Assembly (NCBI GenBank): GCA_023512835.1
Contig: CM042091.1
Span: 35,974,107-36,038,106 of the forward strand
DNA length: 64,000 nucleotides
Origin: Taxillus chinensis
Taxonomy: Eukaryota; Streptophyta; Magnoliopsida; Santalales; Loranthaceae
Direction of reading: 5' to 3'
Shown: positions 33,358 through 46,575 of the stretch, piece after piece
Layout of the letters: each line of letters opens with the position of its first letter
Position numbering within the stretch: the first letter of the stretch is position 1
The notes under the pieces: generated by a model
Database searches by the model: none
The model's input: the letters and a program-made list of their open reading frames with translations, nothing else
Told to the model about the DNA's origin: nothing
Program-made: the position numbers and the translations under genes

Positions 33358-33845
33358 TGAGGGAGTAGGATCACCCCAGATACCCTCCAGGTTCCTGTGA
33401 GAACCCCTAGTTCTTTCGATGAGTATCTACTTTGCGAGAGGATGTGTTGTGCGACGCCCTGTTTCAATTCTTTGGAATTGTTGTCAAAGGGGGAGAGATG
33501 TTCCAAGAAAGAGGGAGAGATGTCCTCGACAGGGGGAGTTAACCTTCTATCGGGGAGTTGTTTCCAGGGAGGAGAACCATCATTAATTATACCATCATTA
33601 ATTATCATCGACCGGAGGAAGGAAGGTCTCAGGCAAAGTAGAGTGCAAGATTAATATGAGAAGTCATATATGGGGGGAGTGTGTGTATGATGACTGCACA
33701 CAGGAATTGTTTTTTGCAGGAGGTGTAATATAATATTGAAGGGGATTTCCGATTGCGAGTCTATGTTATGTGTAGTTCAACAGTTACAGCAGAGTTGAAC
33801 CCATTATGACCCATTATGGTTCTTTGTGGTTGCCAACAATTCCAA
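33358..33845 (+). other. C3 3' untranslated region
   Basis: No gene. Several purine-rich GGGGGAG runs (33488-33530, 33673) precede the true PPT. A 15-base direct repeat (ATCATTAATTAT) sits at about 33579-33605. Confidence 0.6.
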
Positions 33846-33855
33846 AGGGGGAGAT
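33846..33855 (+). other. C3 polypurine tract
   Basis: AGGGGGAGAT ends exactly at the 3' LTR start (TGTTATTCCC at 33856). Confidence 0.9.
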
Positions 33856-35464
33856 TGTTATTCCCAATGTGAGTTGTTGAGAGTTGGCATGCTGATTGTG
33901 TTGTCATTGTTGTCAACCTTGTGATTGCACCATATGAAAGAAAGAGGAGGTCCAGGAGAAGCGAGATATTATCACATGCAAAAATAGTATTTTAATGATG
34001 TTTGGAGCTACAATCAATATTGCGTGCAGAAGGCATTATTGATCTACAGTTTATGGGGGACTCACTAGAGAAATTGGAGCACATTTGGCTCTGCACGTGA
34101 AAAGCCCATATCACGTGCAAAGGCAATTCTTGTCCAATTGCTCTGAAATTTTGAGGACATGTTTATGGCCTAATTTTGAGCCAATTGGGCTCTGCACGTG
34201 AAAAGCCCATTTCACGTGAAAATGCAATTCTTGTCCGATTGCTCTGAAATTTTGAGGACATGTTTATGACATTATTTGGAGCAACTTTTGTTCTGCACGT
34301 GAAAAAGTTTGAGACCTTCTTCTAGGTCAAAATAGCCATCTAAAGTGATATCGTGTGCAAATAGGATGATGTGTGCAGGCTTATTTTGGCTCAGAATTTC
34401 ACCATTTTTTAGGGGTGGATAGAGGACTTAAGGATCTACATCTTTGCTTTTGACTTCAAGTGAATTTGAGCTCTGTGGAGAAAGTTATGGTCAACATACC
34501 GACATCAGCACATGCAGATCGAGTTCGCCAGGTGTATGGCTGAGATCTGTTGATTAAGGTGAGCTTGATCCAATGGTTAAGATTATTTCATTTAAATAAG
34601 TTTGATCCTATGGCTAATATTATATTCAAGATTAGATCAATGGTGGAGATTTGGCTGCTGGATTAGGTTAAGAGAGAGGCTTTAACCTAGATCCAAGGGT
34701 GGAAATTAACTCAAAGAAAGAGATCAATGGTCAGGAGCTGGCTGCTGATTATATGGGAGGAGATTAGGGTAATATGGTGATATATATACCATGATTTTCG
34801 TCCTATCTTGTGTGGGTTTTTGGAGAGATAGCTCCAGAGCAATTTTATTGATTATATTTGAGAAAAAGAGAGCTATAGTGGATTGTGAATCAACCTGAAG
34901 ATCAAGATCCAGTCACAAGGAGCGTGTTCGATCATTCAAGAGGTCGAAGGAAGAACCCTAGAGTTAAAGGGTTAGTCTACAACAACAAGAGCTTCTTATT
35001 TTGATTTCTCACAGGTTGGTGATCAAAATCAACTTGCATTTTGGTTGTTTAGGCTGTGAAATTTGAGAAATCAATTTGTTATGATTGTAAGGCTGGAATC
35101 AGTGTGATTCAGTCATTGTTTTGATTGTGAGAAGATTGTAATTGGGTAGTGAACCCAAGGGCAGAGACCCTAAACTTGTATCGAGGCAGTGAGCCTTGGG
35201 TAGTAGTGTGCTATCCTAAATCGCATAGTGGAGATTCTGTGGTTAGCAAATTGCTAATCACGCCATGGACGTAGCTCTACACATTGTAGGGTGAACCACG
35301 TAATTGTTGTGTGCCTTGTCTTTGTTGTTTCTTTTTATTTGGTATACAAACACAGAAATTGAGTTGACTAAAGAGATCATCAGGGGTAAATAAGAAAAGG
35401 GGTAAAAATTAAATTGATACACTGATTCACCCCCCCCCCTCTCAGTGCATGTATGGGAATATCA
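33856..35464 (+). repeat. 3' LTR of C3
   Basis: 1609 bp, same ends and same hairpin repeats as the 5' LTR. The TSD GATCC follows at 35465-35469. Confidence 0.95.
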
Positions 35465-37562
35465 GATCCATGCTGGGAACATAGCCTTCATTCCAGCACG
35501 GCAGAACTTCAAACAAGTGCCCATCCTTGTATAGAGATGGAAACAGCCTCATCTCCATTTTAGCAGCCCTGGAGAAGTTATCAATGTCTTCTGTTGTAAA
35601 GAGTCCTTTTACCGAACAAAGGGTCCGAATGTCGTCCGGGGAAAAAGGGTATATGTCAGAGAGATATCTTCTCTCGGCAGAAGACTCAGCATAGGACTTC
35701 ATTGCCTTACGCACGCTTCCATCCGCATCAGAAGGGTCAAATGCCGCATATGATGGGAGGAAGGTGTCAGCTGCGGATGGAGAGGATGGAGGAAGAGATG
35801 CACTCGAGGAGCTTGGCTGAGAGAAATGGCTACGTTTGGGAATTTGAACTCCCGGAAGCAATGAAGAGGCAGACCACTTCTCAGCACGAGTGGATGGTTG
35901 TGGTGCAGAAGGAGCAGGATCAGATGACACTCTCTCCCCCGGTTTGGCAGATCGCCGGGAAGCAACAGGAGGGCGAGCCATCGTGTGCGCTAGGTCCGCG
36001 AAGGAAGTAGACAAGGAATGGACGGACGAGGCGACGAGATCCATTTTCTGCTCCATAGAAGTAGAGGAGTCAGTGAGAGCGGAGAGGAGTTGGGCGCCGA
36101 GGGCATCAACCTTGGCGGCGATGGCAGATATTTGGGCGCTATGCGCCTGAGCGTGGCGGTCCAGCTGGGCGGAGAGCACAACGTCGGAGTGGACCATGCC
36201 AAGAGAGGCACGCCCAAGGACCAACTCCGGAGCTTCGGAGGACTCCCCCGCATGAACAGGAGCAGGAGTGCGCTGGGCAGAGGAGTCCGCAGGAGTATCA
36301 GCAGCAGCAGCAGAAGGGGCATCCGGAGCATCAGAGGCATCTGGAGCAGCTGACCCGCTTTGACCAGATAGGTCAACCACGGGAATGGCGTCAGTAGGAG
36401 AAGAGGGGGCAGCTTTTGCAGGGGAAGGACCCCGGGCGGAAGGGACTGGGCTGCAGGGGGTAGGGAACGGCACATCTGGAATGGAGGCCGGCGTAAGAAA
36501 GCCGTGATCCAAGTTCTAGATGATCATGATCTCCGGGGATTGGGTATGGCGTGTGAAAAACACCCGGAGATCATTGTCAGGAATGGAGGCAGTGTGGGCA
36601 AGGCTGAAACAGAGCCATAGGTCTGTTAAGGTGTCGGCGGAGAGATGGTCAAGGTAATCTCGAGGTTGAGGTAGGGGATGCAAAGGAGCTTCAGGAGGAG
36701 ATTCCAGGACATCAGCAATGGCTGCAGCAACAGCGGTGTCAACCGTGGCAGCAATAGCGGAGGTGTAGGGAGTAGGGACATCCGCAGCAGAGGGGGCTGA
36801 GGAAAGCTTTAGGGGCATTGCGCTGAGATGGCCCCGCAACCTCGGACGGGTCGGCACGAACGCTGTGCTGGGAGGCCCGAGAAAGAGAAGGTGCGGCAAC
36901 AAACTGAATCCGGGAGGATTGGGGTCCAGAACTGACGGCAGGGGCTTGGCTGTCGGAGGGGTCACCAAATGGTTCGGATTAAGATGTCGGAAGACGATGC
37001 TTAGTATGCGCCCGAAAGAATGGTTCTTGGGACCATTCTGCAACAGTCGGAACAAAAACGTCCCCCAGTCCATCAGAAGACCTTCAAAAACACCGTACAT
37101 GGCCAGGAGAAGATCGTAAGGAACCGAGTCCAGAGCTGAAGTGCGAGCCAGTAAACAGCGACTCAGTATGGTTGCCATACAGCGATAGCGACCTTGGAAG
37201 GATTTCACCTTGTATTCCTTTCCTTTTTGGGTGCAACCCATAGAAGCCGCCATTGGATCGGCATCAGGGCGCTGTGGTTCACCGAGGGGTAAGTGGAGAG
37301 CAGCGCGAAGAACGGCGGGAGTGATGATGATGGATTCACTGCGGACATAGGAGATGATGGAGTCGGTGGTGCAGCGAATCCTTTGGTAATACTCATTAAT
37401 GTCGTCGATAAGAAGATCGACAAGATTGGAGATCAAGTTGAGTATATGCGAGGCTTTGAGTAGAGGACGAAGTTGGAAAAACCAGTCCGGAGGGTTAGAG
37501 ACGGCACTCCAATCGACCAGATGGCCAGGATTAACGCCGGATAGAGAGATTCTGGGTGCCAT
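35465..37562 (-). pseudogene. E2 ORF2, 5' part (cut by C3)
   Basis: ATG at 37562 (MAPRISLSGVNPGHLVDWS). The N-terminal domain (~190 residues) and the Pro/Ala/Ser linker lie in one frame, unlike E1, so E2 better shows the original design. A single in-frame TAG at ~36513-36515 replaces a Trp codon of E1 (TGG at ~18294). Linker features: ATIADV/PEAPLHPLPQPRDYLDHLS, then Ser/Ala-rich sequence and a predicted helical stretch (ILSAQLDRHAQAHSAQISAI). The start of the compact C-terminal domain (YPFSPDDIRTLCSVKGLF, then KMEMRLFPSLYKDGHLFE) precedes a one-base insertion at ~35510 and the C3 insertion. The remainder is at 21505-21996. Confidence 0.8.
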
Positions 37563-39250
37563 TGTAGATGAAGGATTGAAGGACGAGAGGAAAGGTGAGG
37601 TCTTGGGTATCAAAGGAGCAACGAGAGGTTTAGGGATTTGGAATGAGCAATACTCGTGCTTCGCAGGAATGACCATAATATATAAGACCGAGTCCGTAAA
37701 TGTCAGCGGGTTTAGGGATTTGGTGAGTGAAACAGGGAACCGCTTGACATGTTGATGTTATTAGTCTGGATATCGATGCGCCTCTGAATGAAACGATGTC
37801 GTGGAGACCGCATGACCAAGTAAAGGTAACAGCTGTTTGCCATCCGGAGAAATGTGTGCATCCCGAGATTTGCGTTAAATGAATCATCATGATTCCTCCT
37901 CAAAAGCACGCGATATAACAGAGGACATGGATTATCGCAATGCGACAGTGTCTGGAGTCTAGAGGAATGAACCGACAATCATCCGGAATTAACGATAGTC
38001 GTGTGACGAGTATCCGGATGAAAAGTAGACCGTTTCCGTAGTAACAAAGTGCGGTGAGAGAGAAATAGATTCCTTTGCTTGTCAAAAAGTCGAAGAGAAG
38101 AGAAGTACCACAACACTTCAAATCAAAGACAATGGACTAGATTTACTGATAAAATTGCAAAGAGAATCTGAACCTGTAGCTTAAAACAAGATAAACTAAA
38201 AAATACAAAAGCTTAACAGGTAAGAATTAGTACGAACAAGAAAGTAGGCTGTGAAGAACGACATAATCCGAACTAATGAGAAACAGAACTTATGCATGAC
38301 AAAGAATGTAATAGACATATACATACAAGAGAATGATCATATTACTGAATCAGGACATATGTCAGATAAAAATACACATGTTCATATAGGTCAACATAGC
38401 GAAACCGTCTTACTGAACGACGTAGCTAAGATTAATTAAAAATCATATGATTTGGCCAATTTAGGATTCATGAATGAAAAATGAGGAAGTGAACACATGT
38501 CAAAAGTAAGCAGGTGATTAGCCGATTAAAATGTATGGTTGAAGAAGGAAAATACATCCAAGCATGTCACTATTCCGATTCAAAACAGCATGTCCAGTCA
38601 GATCCGGAAGTAAAGGTTTAGAGGAGGGAGTATCCGAGACATATTAGGGGGTCATTACTGAGGTAATAGATGAAATTTAAGCTCCCCCGTAGATCATTTG
38701 ATCCTATAAGTGAAAAGCTCCCCCTCAAATAGACAGCCAGGAAAGAAGTCATGAGACATATACGGGGGGTATTACTCGAATAATATATTAAGCATTTTCT
38801 CCCCTGTAGATTGTGCAATCCTCTCAGTTGACCTTTCCGGTTTGTAGAAATTCAGCACTTGTCTATGTTATTAGAAAACTATACTTGAGTGATCATGGAT
38901 TGAGTATTCATCTACCAGGCATTCCGTGCTAACCCATTTCATTTCTTTAACTATACATGTTAATAGAGTAATCTAAATGAACATGCTTTTGTCATGTGGT
39001 GATCAGTGGAAATTAAGATCATGAAACCAGAAAGAGGTGAATCATATAAACTTTAATCATGTTTGCTTAAACGACTTCATCGGGAAACGCAAGCATCCTC
39101 CCAATATGAAGTTGATATTAATATCGAAGCATGAGGCCGTTAATCGATTAAGTATGATCAACATTAAAGTCGATCGTATCCTCTACTTTCAATAAAAACA
39201 CAATGCATGTTCTGATAGTAAGAATACTGTTGGGTAATTTAAATGTGAAG
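37563..39250 (-). other. Spacer between pol and ORF2 in E2
   Basis: Counterpart of 15417-17113 in E1, including the duplicated purine-rich block (38620-38830). No gene seen. Confidence 0.7.
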
Positions 39251-42200
39251 CTATGCAGAGAAGTCAAGCATACCTAATCGTATGAGTAGTTCAGAGAATC
39301 TTGCATCAGGTAGGGGCTTTGTAAGTATGTCTGCCAATTGATCTTCAGTACCAACATGTTCCAAGGAAATGTGATTTTTGAGAACATGGTCGCGTATAAA
39401 GTGATACCTGACCTCAATATGCTTCATCTTAGGGTGCATGACAGGATTGTTGCTGATAGCAATTGCACTAGTGTTGTCGCAGTAGAGTGGAATAGATGAC
39501 ATGTTGAAACCGTAGTCACTAAGTTGACTTTGCATCCAGAGTAACTAGGCGCAGCAACTCCCAGCAGCTATGTATTCCGCCTCCGCAGTAGAGGTTGATA
39601 CGGAATTTTGCTTCTTACTGAACCATGAAATTAATCTATTTCCAAGAAACTGACACGTACCACTTGTGCTCTTCCTGTCGATGCGACATCCAGCGAAGTC
39701 AGCATCAGAGTATCCGGATAAGGTGAAGTTGGACTCCTTTGTGTACCAGAGTCCCAAATTCATCGTTCCCTTGAGATACCTTAATATCCGTTTAACATGA
39801 AGCATATGTGACCCCTTGAGATTCGCCTGATATCGTGCACAAATGCAAGTTGCAAACATAATGTCTGGGCGACTTGTTGTAAGATACAGCAATGATCCTA
39901 TCATCCCTCTGTAGTCAGTCACATTTACTGATATGCCATCCACATCAGGATCTAACTTGGCACTGACAGGCATGGGAGTTTTGACGGGAGATGAACCTTC
40001 CATACCAAACTTCTTAATAAGATCGCGAGTGTACTTAGCTTGATTAATGAAGATTCCTTCCTTCAATTGTTTAACTTCTATTCCGAGGAAGTAGAACAGT
40101 TCTCCCATCATGCTCATCTCAAACTTGCCTGTCATTAACTTAGCAAACTCTTCACAAAGCTTCGGATTCGTTGATCCGAAAATGATATCATTCACGTATA
40201 TCTGTACGATCAGAGTGTGCCCTTTCTCTTTTCGTAGAAATAAGGTGGTGTCAATCTTCCCTTTTTGGAAGTTGTGAGCAAGTAAGAATTCTGACAGTGT
40301 GTCGTACCAGGCTCTTGGAGCTTGCTTCAAACCATATAAAGCTTTCCGAAGCTTGTAGACTAGATGTCCTGCTTTAGGTTCAATGAAACCGGGAGGTTGT
40401 TCTACGTAAACCTCATCTTGAAGATCTCCATTCAGGAATACGCTCTTCACCTCCATTTGATAAACTATGAAGTTTTCATATGAAGCATACGCCAGAAACA
40501 TCCGGATTGCCTCAAGTCTTGCTACTGGAGCAAAGGTCTCATCAAAGTCTATTCCTTCTTCTTGACGATATCCTTTGGCTACCAGTCTGGCTTTGTTCCG
40601 GATTACTATTCCATCCGTATCAAGTTTGTTCCGGAACACCCATTTAACGCCAATGACTTGCTGAGACTTAGGCCTTGGTACTAAGGTCCACACATTATTT
40701 TTCTTAAATTAATTCAGCTCTTCTTGCATGGCTTCTATCCAATTTGAATCCTGAAGAGCTTCATCTACCACCTTTGGTTCTATTTGTGATAGAAAACACG
40801 AGTAAAGACTCATGTTGAAGGTGGCTGCTCTTGTTCTTACACCAACAGTAGGATCACCAATCACTTGATCTGAGGGATGGTTTCGGGTCCATCTGTAATT
40901 CCATGCATGTGATGGTTGATCATGAATAGTTTGAAGCTCTGCCAGATTAGGTGGTTCACGTATATTTGCTAGTTGAGCTTCTTCTGGACCAGATGTTTCT
41001 GTATTAGAAGGTACGGTAGAACTAGATGGTTCTTCAACACTGTTTCTGTCAGTGTTTACTAGTCCGGACGGACTTAAAGGTGCTCCGGAATTTTGGGTAT
41101 CCATAGGAGTATGTGCGGAGCTAAACGGTAGTCCAAAGTCCGAGTCATTCGTAGCATCGTCCATATCATTTCTTTGTGCTCCGCTGGTGCCGCTTGGTTG
41201 GTCAGTATGTATAACAGGAATAGTCATAAACTTTGAATAGTCGATGTTGTTGTCTAGAACCTATACGTTAGAACTTAAAGAAGCAACTTTTGACCAATCA
41301 AGATTAGTTTCATCAAAGGTCACATGGATAGATTCTTCAACTTTAAAAAGTTTTCTATTGAAGACCCGATAAGCTTTGCTATGTAATGAGTACCCGACAA
41401 AGATCCCATCATCAGATTTTGGTTCAAATTTATTCTGGGGTTCTTTGCCGTTGTTCAATATATAGCATGTACACCCAAAGGCTCTGAAATGTGAAATTGA
41501 AGGCTTTCGTCCTCTCCACATCTCATAGGGTGTTTTCATGGTAGATTTATTTATTAGAGTTCTGTTCTGAACATAGCAGGCAGTGGACACAGCTTCAGCC
41601 CATAGACTGAGAGGAAGTGTTGCCCTTGCTAACATGGATCTACCAGCCTCAACTAAAGTACGATTCTTCCGCTCAGCTACCCCATTTTGTTGTGGAGTTC
41701 TGGGAGCAGAGAAGTCATGCTGTATGCCCTGTTCAGAACAATATAATCTCATTTCTAAAAAATCAAATTCTGTACCATGATCACTTCTGATGCACTTTAT
41801 GCTCAGTCCTTGTGAGTTGCTTATCCAGTTGAAAAGATCTACAAGATGCTCAAAGGTTTGATCCTTTGATTTCAGGAACATCACCCATGTGTACCTGGTG
41901 AAATCATCGATAACCACAAGGGTATATCTCGCACCAGTCAGTGACGAAACAGAAATAGGACCACAGAGGTCCATATGAAGAAGTTGTAGAGGAGCAGTTA
42001 TTGAATTAACTGATTTGCCCTTAAAGCTATGTTTGGTCTGCTTGCCCAGTTGGCATTCTCAACAGAGAGTGTCTCTGGAGAACTTAAGTTTAGGTAGACC
42101 AGTGACAAGATCAAGTGACGCTAATTTAGACAAAGTCTTAAAGTTTAAATGTGCGCATCGCTTGTGCCATAGCCAACTATCTTCATCTGATGCTTTAGTG

Positions 42201-42635
42201 AGGAAGCATACAGGGTCAGAAGAATTATTTCTTAAGACCACTGAGTATATGTGCCCATCTCTTGATCCGGATAACTTAACATCTCCGGATAAGTTTTCTC
42301 TTACTGTACGGGTGTTGGACATAAAGGAAACAAGAAAATCCTTTGTCACATAAATTACTGACACTTAGCAAATTATGCTTCAAACCTTCGACTAGTGCAA
42401 CTCTAGTGATTGATACACAGCCGTTAGTTAAAGTGCCATACCCGACAGTCTTACCTTTGCTATTGTCACCATATGAAACGGATGGACCTCGTTTTTCATT
42501 AACTTCTACAAGCAGAGTCTGATCACCTGTCATATGTCCGGAGCATCCACTATCGAGGATCCACTTGCTTTGATTGATCTTTAACTTCAAGTGATCCGGC
42601 AATGCATTCCAGAGATGCTCCTGAAAGACAACAGT
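39251..42635 (-). pseudogene. pol: E2 pol: protease, integrase, RT, RNase H
   Basis: On the minus strand, the protease motif WILDSGCSGHMTGD (~42560) is followed by a shift near 42330. From 42364 to 39251 everything lies in one frame with four stops (42059, 41261, 40706 and 39542 regions). Where the matching E1 codon is visible, each stop replaces CGA or a Gln codon. Integrase has HMDLCGP, IRSDHGTEF and PQQNGVAERKNR. RT has the usual [10 protein letters not shown] and [12 protein letters not shown] blocks, but the active site reads YVNDIIFGS (Asp to Asn), so it is dead. The RNase H tail ends in [10 protein letters not shown]2 lacks the two codons RD that E1 has in [11 protein letters not shown]. 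Confidence 0.9.
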
Positions 42636-42638
42636 TTA

Positions 42639-44938
42639 CACTTTTGGTGCCCAAACTTGTTTCAGGCGGTTAGTAAGAGCAGCATTAATGTCAACAGTTC
42701 CGGATTTGATTTTGCTAGGACTTTTAGCTCTTCAAGTTGACTTTAGCTTGTTAGTTTCAACTGCCTCTTTTATTTGGGTTTTCTTGGGAGAGACACTCCT
42801 TTGTGGTTTAGATTTTGCTTTGCTCAAAGAAACCTTTTTATTAAACTGATCTTTATTGGTTCGAATTTGATTACAAAGCCAGTTATCAGATAAAATCCAA
42901 CATTCATAGTGATAATGACCCATTTCCCTACAGATGGAACAGACACTATAATGTGAAGTACAAACAGGGGATACAGGTCTCTTAGATTTTATAGACTTTC
43001 TACTCTGTTCCCTGTGGCCTAATCCATTGTGTTTGGGTGACACGCTCTTGGCCCTAGATGCGTCAGCCTTAGCCTTTTCTTTCTTTTTGGGTGCTACAGT
43101 TTTGGCTTTAACTGCAGCAGCCTTCCCTTCATCATTAGTTATGGGTGTTACTGCTTCGGGAAGTGCAGTAATAGCCTCAACTCCACAGTCATAAACTATG
43201 GTGCCACCTGAAATGAAACCATCCAACGGTTTAGATGTACTAACAGGATATAAGTTGGTTAGTTTAGGAGTGAAATCCGAAGGGCACTCAGTAGCTTGAG
43301 CTATGGAAGTCGATGGTTCGGAACCTAGGCCAGGTTTGACTCGGATGTTGTCAGGATCAGTCCTAAAGGTAGAGGCTATTTCCCCGGATTTTAGCCACTT
43401 ACGATTTATTTCCCTTTCCTGTTCCAGTTCATTTTCGAGTCGTTTCACAATAACTTTTAGGCCCATTAGGTTGGTATTTAACAGATGATTTTCAGCTCTT
43501 AGATCATGATACCAAGCCTCTTTTCCTCTGAAGTCAGCTATGTCCTTTTCAAGTCTAGTGATAGTAAATTCAAGGCGTTTATTCTGACTTTCCACATCTT
43601 TGTACATTTGAGTAATTATTTGTCTCTCATTCTTTTCATGATCACGTTCACTAATAAAAGATTCTAATTGACTCATGAGCTCAGAGATAGAAGGTACCTC
43701 AGTATTTGCCATGAGGCAGACGTTCGGTTTAGGAGTTGGCTCATCATCCGAGGATTCCTCCTCTTCTTTCGAGCCACTAATGTACTTTGTCACGAACGCC
43801 TTCCTCTTGTTCTTGCTGTTGTCTGAGGTGGAGCGGCGAGGAGTTACCTTGTCACTTTTCTCGGCCACTTTTGATTTGGATCTACATTCCTTGGCCCAAT
43901 GACTGGTTTTCCCACAGTTGTAGCATTCCTGGGAACTGGACTCCGGTCTCTCCTTCCTTTGGAAAGATGATGATGAACGTCTCCTGAATCCTTTTTGCTT
44001 TTCCGTAGGAATCGCTCAAAGGATTTGACGAGAAGAGCTATCTCCTCCTCCTCATCAGAGTCAGAATTCTCGGACACGTCCGTATCATCATTCCTCAGTA
44101 TGTTTAAACATTCTGTAGCTTTGAGAGCTACCCCCTTTTCTTTTCGAGCTATTTTCTCATCCCGGTCAGAGTACTTAAACCTGACTTCGTGAGTCCGCAG
44201 CTCTCCATATAGTTCTTCAAGGGGAACATACTGCCAATTTTTGTCTGATTGCATCTGGAGTTGTTTGGAGTAGTATCGATCCGGCAAGGAGCGAAAGAAC
44301 TTGTCATTGATCTGAGATTGAGAATAATTCTCATTAACAGTCTTCAGTTCAAGAATGAGCTTGTCGAATCTCCGATAGATACTTTCGAGTGATTCGCCTG
44401 GTTTATGATTGAAACTCTCAAAGTTCTGCCTGAGAGTACATATCACATTTTGCATTTGGGACTGACTCCCCTCATAGAGGATTGTCAGTTTATCCCAAAC
44501 AGCTTTTGCTATCGTGCAGCCCTGGACGTCCGTGAAAGCCTCGGAATCCAAAGATGATGTAACATAAGCCAGAGCCTTTTCACTAGTGCACTGACAGGCT
44601 CTTTCATCGTTGGTAAGTTCAACATCCGTCTTTGGCCTCCTAACTCCATGTTCTCCGATAGTCATCAGAATTGGAATCTCCTGATGAAGACATGGCCACA
44701 TGAGATGATCATGGCATACCATAAACATCTTCATGCGAGCTTTCCACTGGGAGGAAAGCTCAGGTGTGAATTTGGGCGGTTTCGTCAGAGCAAAACCAGA
44801 AGTCCGTGGTTGAGGAGCGGCGGCAGCAGCAGGTTGAGGTGGGTCGACGTTTTCACTGCTGCTTCGATTTGGGATGGGCTCTTGTGCACCTCCGGAGTTA
44901 AGGCGAGTGTTAAATAGCATACTGCTTTCTTCGGCCAT
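42639..44938 (-). pseudogene. gag: E2 gag
   Basis: ATG at 44938 (MAEESSMLFNTRLN). 364 codons are open to ~43847, covering the UBN2-type gag core (FMVCHDHLMWPCLHQ; VWDKLTILYEGSQSQMQNV; GESLESIYRRFDKLILELK) and an Asp/Glu run. A one-base shift near 44000 moves the reading frame. Knuckle 1 (CYNCGKTSHWAKEC, ~43925) is complete. A 378-codon frame (43868-42732) then holds an acidic patch, a long coiled-coil-like region (RLEFTITRLEKDIADF; VIVKRLENELEQEREINRKW) and knuckle 2 (CSICREMGHYHYEC). A TGG-to-TGA stop at ~42732 precedes the natural TAA at 42636. E1 lacks the coil. Confidence 0.9.
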
Positions 44939-44984
44939 TGCTTAGAGTAAAAGAGTGGGATCTCTACTTTTGAACAAATAGACC

Positions 44985-44996
44985 GCTCTGATACCA
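44985..44996 (-). other. E2 primer-binding site (tRNA-Met)
   Basis: Minus strand TGGTATCAGAGC, two bases from the LTR end at 44999. Confidence 0.95.
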
Positions 44997-44998
44997 CT

Positions 44999-46474
44999 TG
45001 ATGGTCCCTTGGAGCCTAGAGGGGGGTGAATAGGCTCTTATCGAAACTCTTTTGATCTCTTGAGGCACTACACTAATCTAGTCAAGTGATAAAATCACTG
45101 CGGAAGATAACCAGATAGTGGAAGTATTTTGTTTTATTATTAAGAGATAAATACAACAAAATAGAAGCAAGACTCTCTTACACTCTGTTTACAAAGGGAT
45201 TCACACACTAGCCTAGATTATCTCTTTGAGCTCTTGTGCATACACAGGTTATTCAGGCTCATTCGCACACATGCACTAGTTTTTTTCACAAATGTACGAG
45301 TATGAATACTTATACAAACATTCCTAAGAGACAACCTTGGAACTTGTAGTTCCGGAATGCGTTCAGCACTAACTATTCCTCGGTAATCTCTCTGCCTTGA
45401 CTGCTACGGTTTGTGGAGCTCAAGATCTGGTGTTTGAAGAGTATAAGTGCCTTTGTAAGTTCCCAAATATACTTAAGGTTGTGTCCACATATTCGGGTGA
45501 TCCACGTGTAAGATTCTTCAGGTTCTCAATGAGTTTGTCTTACATCGGGATGCCACAAGCTGATAGCCTTAAATGCGGTGAATTGAAGTAGCATCTTCTT
45601 GGTCGAGTGTAATTTTCCTTACTCCGTTGCTAACGAAGCTCGGAACCTTACTCCGTGTCAGTGGTTGCTTACTCCGTATCTATTTGGTATTGGAATCCTT
45701 AGTCCGTGTCAGCGCTTCCTTACTCCGCATGTAAGTTCGTTACTCCGTATGTAAGTTTGTTACTCCGTCTGTAAGTTCCTTACTCTGGGCGAGTCTAAGG
45801 GATCTGAGTGCTTACTCCGTCTTAGCGCTTCCTTACTCCGTATGTAAGTTCCTTACTCCGTATGTAAGTTCCTTACTCCGGGCGAGTCTAAGGGATCGGA
45901 ATGCTTACTCCGTACTAGCGCTTCCTTACTCCGTATGAGTAAAGTTGTCCGGATTCCTTAATCCACATCTAGTTTCCTTACTCCATGCGAATAAAGACTC
46001 GGGTCCTTATTCCGCATTAATACTTCCTTACTCCGTATGTATGAAAGACTCGGATGCCTTACTCCGTGTCTTCTTCACTTTAGTTCGCTTGAGGGAAGAC
46101 TTAACTTTTTAACTCCACGTTAAATCTTTTACTTCGTGCGACCTTGTTGACCAAGACTCTTACTTCGCATCAGTTTGACTTAGTCTGTTTGAGGCACTAG
46201 GAACATATTCCGCAATCTGTAGCTTTTAAGTTCTTAGTTCGCACGAATGTTCCTTATTCCGTATGTATTGGTGACTTGGTTATTTACCAAGTGTTTGACG
46301 ACACTCACTCTTGTCCGGATCAGGATTATGTATCCTGTCCTTAGCTTTGCTCTCACGAGTGTATCTCCGGATTAATAACATATCTTTTGCAACGATCAAA
46401 GAAACACAAAAGATCTCAGATCAAATTACATAAGGCTTTATCAGCATTATCCAAATTCTAGGCTTGATCCAACA
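44999..46474 (-). repeat. 5' LTR of E2
   Basis: 1476 bp, nearly identical to 19887-21360. Followed by the TSD GAATG (46475-46479), after which E1 resumes. Confidence 0.95.
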
Positions 46475-46479
46475 GAATG

Positions 46480-46563
46480 AAATTGGTTGTGATGCGTATT
46501 CTGTATGTTATCTTTTTGCACTGCTTACCAGATCAGATTACAAAGGGTTTGGGCATATCCATA
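46480..46563 (+). other. E1 tail, right of E2 insertion
   Basis: AAATTGGTTGTGATGCG... continues the E1 sequence broken at 19886, up to the PPT. No gene. Confidence 0.9.
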
Positions 46564-46575
46564 ATTGGGGGAGAT
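46564..46575 (+). other. E1 polypurine tract
   Basis: ATTGGGGGAGAT ends at the 3' LTR start. Confidence 0.9.

Larger units (their letters stand above)
21997..35464 (+). mobile_element. Element C3: Ty1/copia nested in E2 ORF2
   Basis: LTRs at 21997-23596 and 33856-35464 start TGTTATTCCC and end GGGAATATCA. TSD GATCC lies at 21992-21996 and 35465-35469. Interior: Met PBS, gag, protease, integrase, RT, RNase H and PPT, interrupted in RT by A1 (27661-32295). The LTRs are almost identical by eye apart from small indels, so C3 is the youngest of the three nested copia elements. Its gag-pol differs clearly from E1/E2 and is closer to element H. The coding region is shifted and stopped in many places. 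Confidence 0.95.
19887..46474 (-). mobile_element. Element E2: second SIRE-like copia, minus strand, inside E1 and split by C3
   Basis: LTRs lie at 44999-46474 (5') and 19887-21360 (3'), flanked by the TSD GAATG (19882-19886 and 46475-46479). On the minus strand the order is PBS, gag, pol, spacer, ORF2 (interrupted by C3 at 35464/21997), tail, PPT, LTR. About 13.1 kb without C3. The coding content parallels E1 nearly base for base but keeps the gag coiled-coil region that E1 lost. The LTRs differ at about 2 of the first ~165 bases by eye, so E2 is younger than E1. Confidence 0.95.
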
